NCBI GenBank assembly: GCA_019359275.1
Contig: JAHHHP010000011.1
Coordinates: 1 to 64,000, forward strand
Direction: 5' to 3'
Length of the DNA: 64,000 nt
From: Myxacorys chilensis ATA2-1-KO14
GTDB lineage: Bacteria; Cyanobacteriota; Cyanobacteriia; Leptolyngbyales; Leptolyngbyaceae
Part shown: positions 26,880-35,643 of the stretch, one piece after another
How positions within the stretch are numbered: the first letter of the stretch is position 1
Layout of the letters: every line of letters begins with the position of its first letter
The notes under the pieces: model-generated
The model's database searches: none
Told to the model about the DNA's origin: nothing
Seen by the model: only the letters and a program-made list of their open reading frames with translations
Made by a program: the position numbers and the translations under genes

Positions 26880-28142
26880 ATGCCAAGTATGGTTTCAAAC
26901 GCAAAATCGGATGTTGTCCAAGCGATCGCTGCCACATACCGCGCTGAATGGGGGCGAATTGTCGCCATTCTGATTCGGTTAATAGGAGATTTCGACATTG
27001 CTGAAGAAGCGGCACAAGAAGCTTTTGCAGCGGCTGCGAATCAGTGGCAAACCAGTGGTGTGCCTGATCTTCCCCGTGCTTGGATCATCCGAACTGCTCG
27101 ATACAAAGCGATCGATCGCCTCCGACGACGGACGCGGTTGAGCGAAAAACTGGAATGGTACGCTGCATCCGGGTTAATTCCGTCGAGCGAGGAGCCAATC
27201 TACGACTCTGATGAAATTCCAGACGATCGCCTGCGCCTGATCTTTACCTGCTGCCACCCAGCATTGGCGATCGAGGCACAAGTCGCTCTGACGCTGCGAA
27301 TGTTAGGCGGACTGGAAACAGACGAAATTGCCCGCGCGTTTCTCGTACCCACAGCGACAATGGCACAACGACTCGTGCGTGCCAAGCGCAAGATTCGGGA
27401 TGCAGGAATTCCTTACAAGGTGCCAGACACAACCGATCTTTCTCCCCGAATAGACGCAGTGCTAACGGTGATTTATCTCATTTTTAACGAAGGCTATGCG
27501 GCGACCAAAGGCGAGACAATAGTCAGATCTGACCTTTGCATCGAAGCGATTCGGCTGGGGCAACTGGCGCGGCAATTGATGGCACCGCAACCGCCCTCAG
27601 AAGTGACGGCGCTAATTGCACTGATGTTGCTGCACGATTCGCGGCGCAATGCTCGTTTGGATGAGGCTGGCGATCTCGTCCTGCTCGAAGATCAGGATCG
27701 CCGCCGTTGGAATCATGAGCAAATTGCCGAGGCGCTGCCACTCGTTGAGGAGGCACTGCGCGGCGGGACAGGTTCGTTTGCGCTTCAAGCGGCGATCGCA
27801 GCACTGCATTGTCAGGCGGCGCGGGCTGAAGAAACGGACTGGGCGCAAATCGTCCAGCTCTATGATGTGCTGGAACGCCTACAGCCTTCACCGATTGTGT
27901 CATTGAACCGGGCGGTCGCGATCGCAATGGTCGGTGAACCTGAAGCGGCGATCGAACTCATGGATGCGCTCACCACCGAACTCGACGGCTATCACCTGTT
28001 CCATGCGGCCCGTGCCGATCTGCTACGACGTGTCGGAGCCTCGGAAGCCGCCGCCTACAGCTACGCCCGTGCGCTGGAGCTGGTCACGAATGACAGTGAG
28101 CGCCGCTTCCTGGAACGTCGGCTACGTGAAGTTCAGTCCTAA
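26880..28142 (+). CDS. ECF RNA polymerase sigma factor, ECF42 group (SigJ-like)
   Basis: About 420 residues, far longer than a plain ECF sigma factor (about 180). Region 2 is visible in RLIGDFDIAEEAAQEAFAAA and PRAWIIRTARYKAIDRLRR, and region 4 in LGGLETDEIARAFLVP followed by AQRLVRAKRKIR. The roughly 220-residue helical C-terminal extension, with IYLIFNEGYAATKGE and LNRAVAIAMVGEPEAAIELM (TPR-like), marks ECF42. This group lacks an anti-sigma factor and is thought to be controlled through the extension. ATGs at 26880 and 26889 both fit; codons back to 26712 lie in the promoter duplication. It is divergent from the DGPF operon, its likely regulon. Confidence 0.92.
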   Translation: MPSMVSNAKSDVVQAIAATYRAEWGRIVAILIRLIGDFDIAEEAAQEAFAAAANQWQTSGVPDLPRAWIIRTARYKAIDRLRRRTRLSEKLEWYAASGLIPSSEEPIYDSDEIPDDRLRLIFTCCHPALAIEAQVALTLRMLGGLETDEIARAFLVPTATMAQRLVRAKRKIRDAGIPYKVPDTTDLSPRIDAVLTVIYLIFNEGYAATKGETIVRSDLCIEAIRLGQLARQLMAPQPPSEVTALIALMLLHDSRRNARLDEAGDLVLLEDQDRRRWNHEQIAEALPLVEEALRGGTGSFALQAAIAALHCQAARAEETDWAQIVQLYDVLERLQPSPIVSLNRAVAIAMVGEPEAAIELMDALTTELDGYHLFHAARADLLRRVGASEAAAYSYARALELVTNDSERRFLERRLREVQS

Positions 28143-28515
28143 CGTCCAGCATTGCTAGATGAATGTAACCCCCGATGTGAGCGATCGCTCTTCCTTTCTC
28201 TCAGGTTGATAGAAGAGCGCCACCTGTTTGTCAGTCTTGCAGCAGTGAATTGGCACGCCCACCCTATCTACGGTAAGTTGGAAGTGAATCATTGGACTCA
28301 GGCAGTCGCGAAAGCTAGAGAATTAGGGCTGTATCCTAACAGAACCCGCAAATTCCAAGACCTATTCTTTCGGCTAGTGAATCCCCGATGCGATCGCGCC
28401 ACACTGGATTAATTGGGGAGTTAAAGCGAGAAATCATATTCCACTTCGCACCAACCAACTCATAAACTATCCCCTTCGATCAAGACAAACACATTCGTTC
28501 AACCCTACCTGGGAG
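28143..28515. other. Gap downstream of the sigma gene
   Basis: About 370 bases. An 86-codon + frame (28152-28412) is open but resembles nothing I know and lacks a ribosome site. The motif CCCCGATG followed by a GCGATCGC-like site appears twice (near 28170 and 28383). No terminator was recognised. Confidence 0.35.
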
Positions 28516-28521
28516 ATGATT

Positions 28522-29016
28522 ATGTTTTTGAGAACTTGGCGTTTTATTACACTTATTCTCGTTGCATTATTTATGGGGTTGGAGTTCGCCCATACTTTAG
28601 AACTACCTGCCAAGATGCAGTACGATGGAGCGCTTTACCTGACGGTTCAAAATAGCCTGTACCAATACTTTGGCGCACCAGGACTGGGTGCATTTATTAC
28701 CGTAGGGGCAGTTCTTTCAGCGATCGCACTCACCGTTCTAGTCCGAAAACGCCGACCTGCGTTTTGGTGGACGCTAGTAGGTACGCTTTGTCTAGCGATC
28801 TCTTTTCCTCTGGTCTATTTTCTACGGATTGAACCTGTCAATGTTGTGATGGAACAGGCGACCGTAAGCGCAGTACCAGCCGATTGGGCACACTTGAGAG
28901 ACCAGTGGGAATATGCTCACGCCACCAACTTTGCTTTTAGTTTAGCTGGCTTTAGTGCAGTCGTGATTTCTATACTGGTCGATGCACCTCAGCCTGAAAA
29001 AGGCGATAGTTTATAG
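28522..29016 (+). CDS. DUF1772 family membrane protein
   Basis: A 164-residue membrane protein with four predicted helices: about 8-26, 54-74, 82-104 and 135-155. LVALFMGLEFAHTLELPAKM with the conserved His, and PVNVVMEQATVSAVPADWAHLRDQWEYAH near the C-terminus, match DUF1772, a family related to anthrone-oxygenase-like proteins. The function is unknown. The GGGAG at 28511 is correctly spaced for the ATG at 28522; the ATG at 28516 is too close. Confidence 0.85.
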   Translation: MFLRTWRFITLILVALFMGLEFAHTLELPAKMQYDGALYLTVQNSLYQYFGAPGLGAFITVGAVLSAIALTVLVRKRRPAFWWTLVGTLCLAISFPLVYFLRIEPVNVVMEQATVSAVPADWAHLRDQWEYAHATNFAFSLAGFSAVVISILVDAPQPEKGDSL

Positions 29017-29123
29017 TGTAAGGAGGCATGTAGAAATAACTTGAGCAATTAGGCAGTTTTTCTAGGGCGTGTCATCAATTAGGTAAACTGGGATTAGCGA
29101 TCGCTGATTCACCTAGAGAAATC

Positions 29124-29245
29124 ATGACAACTCGACGTTACGCCCTACGAGATGATCAATGGGAGCGCATCAAAGACTTCTTGTCTGGACGCGAAGGGTC
29201 TGTGGGTGTAAGTGCAAAGACAATCGGTTGTTTCTCGAAGCAGTC
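29124..29245 (+). pseudogene. IS5-type transposase N-terminal fragment
   Basis: It starts MTTRRYALRDDQWERIKDFL and continues GREGSVGVSAK. One missing base then shifts the frame; the homologous reading goes on as DNRLFLEAV up to about 29245, where it stops abruptly against the GAF gene. A likely IS end (GGCGTGTCATCAATTA) begins near 29066. The element is truncated. Confidence 0.75.
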
Positions 29246-29831
29246 AAAGCGGCAACAACTCGCTTAAATGGGCAACTGCAGTCTGCGTTGCTTCGATCAG
29301 GTGCGGGTCTTCCTTGCGAACCTCAGACATGAAAAAGACAAGAATAGCCTGGCTCGCGCCTATACTTACAGGTAAGCCGAAGGTCGCTCTCGCTCCGAAG
29401 GCTTTAGCAATCTGATTCCGCAAGAAATAGGACTTCAACTCAGCAGCAGCATCGACTAGCCATTCTGCTTCTTGAGTGACCCAAACCCGACCGGGCAAGC
29501 CTTCACCTGGATGCAGCACAAACTTTTGGCTACAGTTATGAAAATGCTCCCAGTCAATTCTGCGATCGCTGCTTAGATTAGTTCGGGTATACCATGCTGA
29601 ACTAATTTCTAGCAGTTCGCGGTCTGGTGTAGGAGTCCAGGCTTCACCGTACTCCCAAACGGTTGTTTCACAAACCGCTTGCAGGAGAGCCGTCAGTACC
29701 GGATCAACCTTGAGTGAGGAAGTGTTCCGGGTAGAAGCAGAGAGGTAGGGTAAATCACCCTCCCGTATTCGCTCTGGCTTAGTCATACGATTTTGCGTAT
29801 CATTGCTAAACAAATGCTTGTCATCACGCAA
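29244..29831 (-). CDS. GAF-domain protein, probably 3'-truncated
   Basis: A 195-residue protein that is almost entirely one GAF domain (about 45-192), with KFVLHPGEGLPGRVWVTQEA and KAFGARATFGLPVS typical of this class of sensor. The frame ends at a TGA (29246-29244) that overlaps the last bases of the IS5 fragment. In relatives such GAF domains are followed by kinase or cyclase modules. I infer that an insertion or deletion removed the 3' part. Whether a stable GAF-only protein is still made is unknown. The alternative start MTKPERIREG is 15 codons in. Confidence 0.75.
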   Translation of the reverse strand: MRDDKHLFSNDTQNRMTKPERIREGDLPYLSASTRNTSSLKVDPVLTALLQAVCETTVWEYGEAWTPTPDRELLEISSAWYTRTNLSSDRRIDWEHFHNCSQKFVLHPGEGLPGRVWVTQEAEWLVDAAAELKSYFLRNQIAKAFGARATFGLPVSIGASQAILVFFMSEVRKEDPHLIEATQTAVAHLSELLPL

Positions 29832-30319
29832 ACGATATATTATGGGGCACCTTGCTTACTGTTAAACAACGCACATCTTCTCACGATTTAAGCTGATAAA
29901 GGGGTTGAGCCGAAATAGGCTTGCTGGTCGCGTAGAGAGGACTCCTCCCCATGTTTTGGCAGTTCCCATAGCTTTTTGGCTCAAACCAACGCTAAGGCTG
30001 TTATTTCATTAGAACGGAGGCTGTGATGCTCTGTGCATCGAGGACTTGATAAAACTTGAAATTTCAAAATCGAATTTAGGAAGCGATCGTAAACCTGCCT
30101 TAGAACTGTGCAGCGTGTTCTAGAAATCTGGTTATGTAAAAGTTTGCCTGGTTTTGGGTGAGAATCGACGTCTAATCCCTTTATCTTGCGATCACTTAAT
30201 CGTCGGCAGGCTTTTTAATCTCTTCAGGCTCAGACGATTTTGAGTTTGCTGTAAAACTCTCATAAGATGATTGATGAACCGCGATAACTTCAAAATTCCC
30301 TATCCTCTAGTCGTAAATT
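29832..30319. other. Gap with a possible gene fragment
   Basis: About 490 bases. On the minus strand 29888-29980 reads as about 30 coding-like codons ending in RDQQAYFGSTPLSA and a stop, with a stop also just upstream; it may be the end of a lost gene. A long imperfect inverted repeat (GGTTGAGCC near 29903 and GGCTCAAACC near 29979) flanks part of it. Confidence 0.35.
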
Positions 30320-30526
30320 ATGAACACAGAAAACGATTCTAGCGATCGTGTTGCTGACATCCTGCAACGCTTCCAAACCCTCATTGATGAGGATCTCAGC
30401 GATAATGAGATCGAAACTCGGCTCAAGACAGATTTTACAGAGGAAGAACAAAAGATTATCAGTGAGACTTTTTTGAGCCTGATTGAAGCAGGCGAAACCG
30501 AGCGCCATTTTCCATTAGATAGCTGA
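30320..30526 (+). CDS. Small acidic protein, hypothetical
   Basis: A 68-residue acidic, probably helical protein (VADILQRFQTLIDEDLSDNE, then TEEEQKIISETFLSLIEAGE). Base composition and codon use fit a real small gene. I recognise no family. The next short frame starts 13 bases downstream with a strong ribosome site, so the two may form an operon. Confidence 0.5.
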   Translation: MNTENDSSDRVADILQRFQTLIDEDLSDNEIETRLKTDFTEEEQKIISETFLSLIEAGETERHFPLDS

Positions 30527-30539
30527 GGGGAGGTTCACT

Positions 30540-30638
30540 ATGAAGCCGATTGCGATCAATCAAGCAATCGATATTAAGACGAGCGTGAGTGAGAAGCTGA
30601 ACAATCTGTATAGCAAATTTGAGGTGGTAACCCTGTAG
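30540..30638 (+). CDS. Very short frame after strong ribosome site, hypothetical
   Basis: A 32-codon frame (MKPIAINQAIDIKTSVSEKL...) preceded by GGGGAGG at ideal spacing. The end overlaps a short direct repeat, TTTGAGGTGG at 30618 and again at 30641, that may mark a deletion. It could be the start of a truncated gene. Confidence 0.3.
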   Translation: MKPIAINQAIDIKTSVSEKLNNLYSKFEVVTL

Positions 30639-31035
30639 ATTTGAGGTGGCAACGCTTTGAAACCTCTATGCCTATTAGGTTATAGCTATCAAGAGCGCTA
30701 ACTTGCGCTTACCCCTGTTACCAGCGGCTCCACTTCACTCCTCATCAAGCCATTAAGTAATTTTGCGATCGCTCGGAGTTTGGTCAAGCCAAGCGCGCTT
30801 GGCTTATGCAGTTATCAAAATTGATTTCACTCCAACTAATCACGCAAGATTACGGAGCCGATTGGATGAAGTTTTTTAGCTAAAGTTTGTTCAGCAAACA
30901 CAGCAGATACTGTTTACTCAAGATGCAGCTTTTTAGATTATTGAAAGTCGTAAAGATGATTGTCTTGATATTACCAACTGCAAGAAAGGAACTCATTCGG
31001 TTGATTAGTAAATGAAACGGTATGAAAGACGATCA
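30639..31035. other. Gap of degraded sequence
   Basis: About 400 bases with no supportable gene. Fragments of coding-like sequence (for instance IIESRKDDCLDITNC on the + strand near 30940) suggest gene decay. It contains the palindrome listed at 30786-30805. Confidence 0.35.
30786..30805. repeat. Perfect 20-bp palindrome
   Basis: AAGCCAAGCG followed directly by its reverse complement CGCTTGGCTT. There is no loop, so it suits a DNA-binding site or cruciform better than an RNA terminator. Confidence 0.6.
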
Positions 31036-31704
31036 TTATTCAGTACCGCAGGCACGAAAGACAACAGAAAGATTATTTGCTGGCATCTCATATATATTAA
31101 GGAGCGAAAGCTTTTGGGCGCGAGCAAGGGCGACAACTTCATCAAGGTCACGCACACCCCAATCTGGATCCTGCATTTGTAGACTTTGATCAAATGCCTC
31201 ATTGCTTGGTGCAGTGTGTTGACCATTCTGTTTAAACGGCCCATACAGGTAGAGAATGCCATTTGGCGGAAGCAGGCGTCTTGCTCCATTCATTAAGCCA
31301 AGGCAAGCAGACCAAGGGGCGATGTGAATCATATTGATATTGACGATCGCGTTGATTGTCTCACGCCGAAAGTCAGTTGTTAGCAATGCTTCTGGCAGAT
31401 CGCTCCGCTCAATGCTCCAGACAGAATCGCGGGCATCCAGTGAGATCGCGGGATACAGATTCTCTGTTGGCTCCAACTCCCGCCACGCCTCGATGCTCTC
31501 TCTAGCCATCGGATTGGGGTCAGACGGCAGCCATCGACGAGGAGCCAATCGCGGGGCAAAGTAAACCGCGTGCTGTCCAGTTCCACTGGAAATTTCCAGT
31601 ACGGTTCCGACTGGGGGCAGGACTTGCAGCAAAATGTTTAGAATGAAATCGCGATTGCGATCTGTTGCTGGTGCATAGTGCCGTTTGTCGGTTGACTTAC
31701 TCAT
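31036..31704 (-). CDS. DUF938 SAM-dependent methyltransferase-like protein
   Basis: A 222-residue DUF938 protein (248 if the ATG at 31782 is used). RHYAPATDRNRDFILNIL, then VLEISSGTGQHAVYFA (SAM-binding glycine loop), INMIHIAPWSACLGLMNGA and LYLYGPFKQNGQHT are family signatures. The reaction is unknown. I chose MSKSTDKRHY at 31704 because it begins at the family N-terminus; the extra 26 codons overlap the region upstream of the divergent DoxX gene. Confidence 0.88.
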   Translation of the reverse strand: MSKSTDKRHYAPATDRNRDFILNILLQVLPPVGTVLEISSGTGQHAVYFAPRLAPRRWLPSDPNPMARESIEAWRELEPTENLYPAISLDARDSVWSIERSDLPEALLTTDFRRETINAIVNINMIHIAPWSACLGLMNGARRLLPPNGILYLYGPFKQNGQHTAPSNEAFDQSLQMQDPDWGVRDLDEVVALARAQKLSLLNIYEMPANNLSVVFRACGTE

Positions 31705-31786
31705 GAGAGAAGATTTGTGTGCGATTGAGATCGATCTATAATGACGAATTATTGAGAAGAATGTATTAATCTTTAGGAGCAAAATC

Positions 31787-32263
31787 GTGACGAGTATTCA
31801 ACAGCCGCGATCGCCATTCGCAATTCTAAGCCCAAGCTCAACCGACAGTAGTAAATTTCAGGTCGTTTGGCTTGTGGTTCGCGTGGTCGTCGGTTTACTC
31901 ATGATTCACAACGGATTTAGCAAGCTTGCCGATGTTCAAGGATTTGCCACCAATGTTGTTAAACTGATTGGTCTGCCCTATCCCGTTTTCTTTACCTACT
32001 GTGCCGCTTACACTGAAATCATCAGTTCTATTTTGCTGGCACTGGGACTGCTTACTCGGCTTAATGCAGTAGCGTTACTCTTCACAATGTCGATCGCAGT
32101 TTATTTTCATCTCAAAGGTGAAGGTTTTCACATTGCACCGGTTGAGACGGCTTCTCTATACTCGCTGATTTATCTTCTGTTTGCTGTTGGGGGAGGCGGC
32201 GTTTTTGCACTTGATGCTGTTCTAGAGAAGTGGCTCACGCGATCGCAGAACACAACTCCATAG
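31787..32263 (+). CDS. DoxX family membrane protein
   Basis: A 158-residue DoxX protein with four membrane helices (about 28-47, 66-88, 92-112, 122-144). VVRVVVGLLMIHNGFSKLAD and AYTEIISSILLALGLLTRLNA are typical. Family members take part in redox or thiosulfate-related functions, but the role here is unknown. The start is a GTG with AGGAG eight bases upstream. It diverges from the DUF938 gene. Confidence 0.9.
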   Translation: MTSIQQPRSPFAILSPSSTDSSKFQVVWLVVRVVVGLLMIHNGFSKLADVQGFATNVVKLIGLPYPVFFTYCAAYTEIISSILLALGLLTRLNAVALLFTMSIAVYFHLKGEGFHIAPVETASLYSLIYLLFAVGGGGVFALDAVLEKWLTRSQNTTP

Positions 32264-32338
32264 TAATCTTAAATTAGACTGAGGACTCTGTTTCTGCACC
32301 GAGAGAACGCATTGTAAACAACGAGTAATTTGCTTTAG

Positions 32339-32379
32339 CTGTCCTATTCTTAGTCTGTTACTGACTAGGAGTAGGACAG
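32339..32379 (+). terminator. Long hairpin between convergent genes
   Basis: A 17-pair stem: 32339-32355 with 32363-32379 and a seven-base loop. Two of the pairs are U-G in the + strand transcript, which would be A-C mismatches on the other strand, so the structure favours the doxX transcript. There is no T-run. It sits between convergent doxX and the formaldehyde dehydrogenase gene. Confidence 0.6.
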
Positions 32380-32401
32380 GATGTAATGCAAACTCTGCGG
32401 A

Positions 32402-33520
<1,119 letters not shown>

Positions 33521-33575
33521 CTAAGGGTAAATCGAAATATACAGAATTGATCTTAGACGAAACACCATTTAATTT

Positions 33576-34196
33576 TCACTTCCCCTCTTGCACTCGCCAA
33601 AGATACCAGCTTGCGATCGTGCGATAGGGTTTCCAAGCTTGACCCAGAGCTTCAGTTGTTTTTTTATCTGGCAAGTCTGCTAACTCATATACTCGACGAA
33701 TGCCTGAGCGAACGCCCAAATCATCGACGGGCAGAACGTCCCAGCGATGGAGCCGAAAGATCAGCAACATTTGAACCGTCCAACGCCCGATGCCCTTGAC
33801 GTGTGTTAGCGTTTGAATAATCGTTTCGTCATCTAATAATTCTAATTCTGCGATCTCTGGAACATTTACTATCTTTTGCGCTAAATCTCTTAGGTAAGAA
33901 ATTTTTTGTCGTGAAAGTCCAACCCCTCGTAGCGTTTCATCTGATGTTTCTAAAAGTGCTTCGGGCGAGAAAGTCTGATTTGCATAAAGCTGTAAAAAGC
34001 GAACGTGAATTGCTGTTGCTGATGCGGTGGAAAGCTGTTGATAAATAATTGACCTTGACAGCGAATAGAACAGATCACCCGTATGTTGAGCCTGATCCAA
34101 CGTGCAAGCTCCAACCCGATCGATCACTCGCCCCAAAATCGGATCAGACGCTCGTAGAGTTTTGAGTGCGATCGCATAATCCATCGCATAGTCCAT
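33576..34196 (-). CDS. DNA-3-methyladenine glycosylase II (AlkA-like)
   Basis: A 206-residue HhH-GPD glycosylase. The helix-hairpin-helix is LTHVKGIGRWTVQMLLIF, followed by HRWDVLPVDDLGVRSGIRRV with the catalytic Asp in the conserved VDDLGV. It lacks the N-terminal domain of E. coli AlkA, like short cyanobacterial and archaeal forms. It removes alkylated bases. The start region holds a repeated MDYAMDYA (12-bp duplication), so either ATG could be used. It begins two bases after the end of the phosphodiester glycosidase gene, so the two are probably co-transcribed. Confidence 0.9.
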   Translation of the reverse strand: MDYAMDYAIALKTLRASDPILGRVIDRVGACTLDQAQHTGDLFYSLSRSIIYQQLSTASATAIHVRFLQLYANQTFSPEALLETSDETLRGVGLSRQKISYLRDLAQKIVNVPEIAELELLDDETIIQTLTHVKGIGRWTVQMLLIFRLHRWDVLPVDDLGVRSGIRRVYELADLPDKKTTEALGQAWKPYRTIASWYLWRVQEGK

Positions 34197-34198
34197 CG

Positions 34199-35092
34199 TT
34201 ATTTTTTCACCATCAGCACTGATTTTACAGGTCGTTGAATCGGCTTTCCATTCTCATTGAGTTTGCCATAAACTAGGCGTCCTTGGTAGAGCATTGCAGA
34301 CGAACTCCCCCCGTCTAAATTCATCGCTTGCTGAACGCCTAACCCCTTCATAAATCCTGCTAGTTGCGACAGAGAAAGTCCTGATGCAGTAGGCATTTCC
34401 GGTTTTTGGGCAACCATCACCAAAACCACCGCTCCGTCTTTAGTAATCCCCACTGCGCTTCTAGCATTGGGTTGATTCATCCCGATCGCATCTCGTCCGG
34501 TTGCTGCATCGACAAAGCCTTCTTCTGAAGCGGTCAGCGTTGGTAGGAGCCGCGGTCCGCCCCCCACTGCATCCACCAACTGACAATCGGACGGAATAGC
34601 ATCTTGATGGGCCGCAATGGCGTATTGCACCCTCTGCCCACACTGATAGCGTCGAAATTCGGTGCGATTAAAAATTTGATTTAAGTAAGGCTGCATCTTT
34701 GGATTTTGCGTTAGTCGCTCATTTTCATGAGGATCAGCCACCTGCTGACCGTCTATCGTGATGTAAGCCGTTGACTTCTGATTGACCGGATCGAAAAAGC
34801 CAGCATTCAGTACCGCGATCGCATCCTCACGATCTGCGAATTGAGCCAAAGAATTTGTGCGTTTCGAGATGCCAACCTGTACAGGATACCGCGTAGCATC
34901 TAGAGTCAACGTGTAAACCTCACTTTGCGGCAGTTGATAAACTTGATAGTGCAAAGAGTTTGTAGGCAAGGCTTTTGGGGATGCGATCGTCGCTCTAGAT
35001 GGGACTGGAATCGAGGGTAGCGTGTGACTAATCCACACAATTAGTCCGCTACACCCAAGTATCCCAACTCCAATCTGCCAGATCTTTCTCAC
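34199..35092 (-). CDS. Phosphodiester glycosidase (NAGPA) domain protein, exported
   Basis: A 297-residue protein with an N-terminal membrane anchor (about 6-24) and a NAGPA-type domain. AVLNAGFFDPVNQKSTAYIT, AVGGGPRLLP, ARSAVGITKDGAVVLVMV and NLDGGSSSAML are the family hallmarks. In animals the domain uncovers mannose-6-phosphate; in bacteria related proteins act on sugar phosphodiesters of envelope polymers. It is likely periplasmic or cell-surface. Coupling to the DNA glycosylase behind it has no obvious sense. Confidence 0.88.
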   Translation of the reverse strand: MRKIWQIGVGILGCSGLIVWISHTLPSIPVPSRATIASPKALPTNSLHYQVYQLPQSEVYTLTLDATRYPVQVGISKRTNSLAQFADREDAIAVLNAGFFDPVNQKSTAYITIDGQQVADPHENERLTQNPKMQPYLNQIFNRTEFRRYQCGQRVQYAIAAHQDAIPSDCQLVDAVGGGPRLLPTLTASEEGFVDAATGRDAIGMNQPNARSAVGITKDGAVVLVMVAQKPEMPTASGLSLSQLAGFMKGLGVQQAMNLDGGSSSAMLYQGRLVYGKLNENGKPIQRPVKSVLMVKK

Positions 35093-35643
35093 GGTGTTTT
35101 CCCCAATTCATCCATCTAAATTTGACAGACTAAAATCTGACGGATTAATAAAGTGTTTTCTAAACAGAGTGTTCTCTAAAACCGTACCATTTTGGTGAAG
35201 GGCTAGAAATGACTCGGTCGAATCGTCGCCACTTTCAATGTGTTAAATTTTACAAAACGATCGAGACAAATTAGTACAGTAATTGTAGAAAAAAGCAGTT
35301 CAGTACTCCATCAGTGTTGCCTACCCGCGATCGCTGTCTCTTGATTCGGCTTGAACAATCGAGAGAATAAACATTTTTCGGAATCCTCGGAAAATTCTAG
35401 AATTCGTCTTCAATTCTTGATTCACCTGAAATTCAATCCCTTAAATCGTTTCAGAACAAGGCGAATCTATTTAGAGACAGATCCCCTCCGTATTATTTGT
35501 CAAACCCCTTGGAAATTGTCCTGATACATCAGTAGAAACCGTGTATCAGTAGACGAGTCACTGTATTGTGAGCGAATTATTACTGACTTACGGATACAGC
35601 CCCTTGCAGCCCGGTGTAGCACGTCTCACCCCCCTCAGAGCTT
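35093..35643. other. Regulatory gap before the polysaccharide export genes
   Basis: About 550 AT-rich bases between divergent genes. It must hold the promoters for the wza-wzc pair and for the glycosidase gene. I see a short direct repeat (ATCAGTAGA near 35529 and 35545) but no certain promoter. Confidence 0.4.

Noticed and set aside
28152..28412. An 86-codon + frame after the sigma gene
   Set aside because: No family likeness and no ribosome site, and it spans two short repeats. Probably chance.
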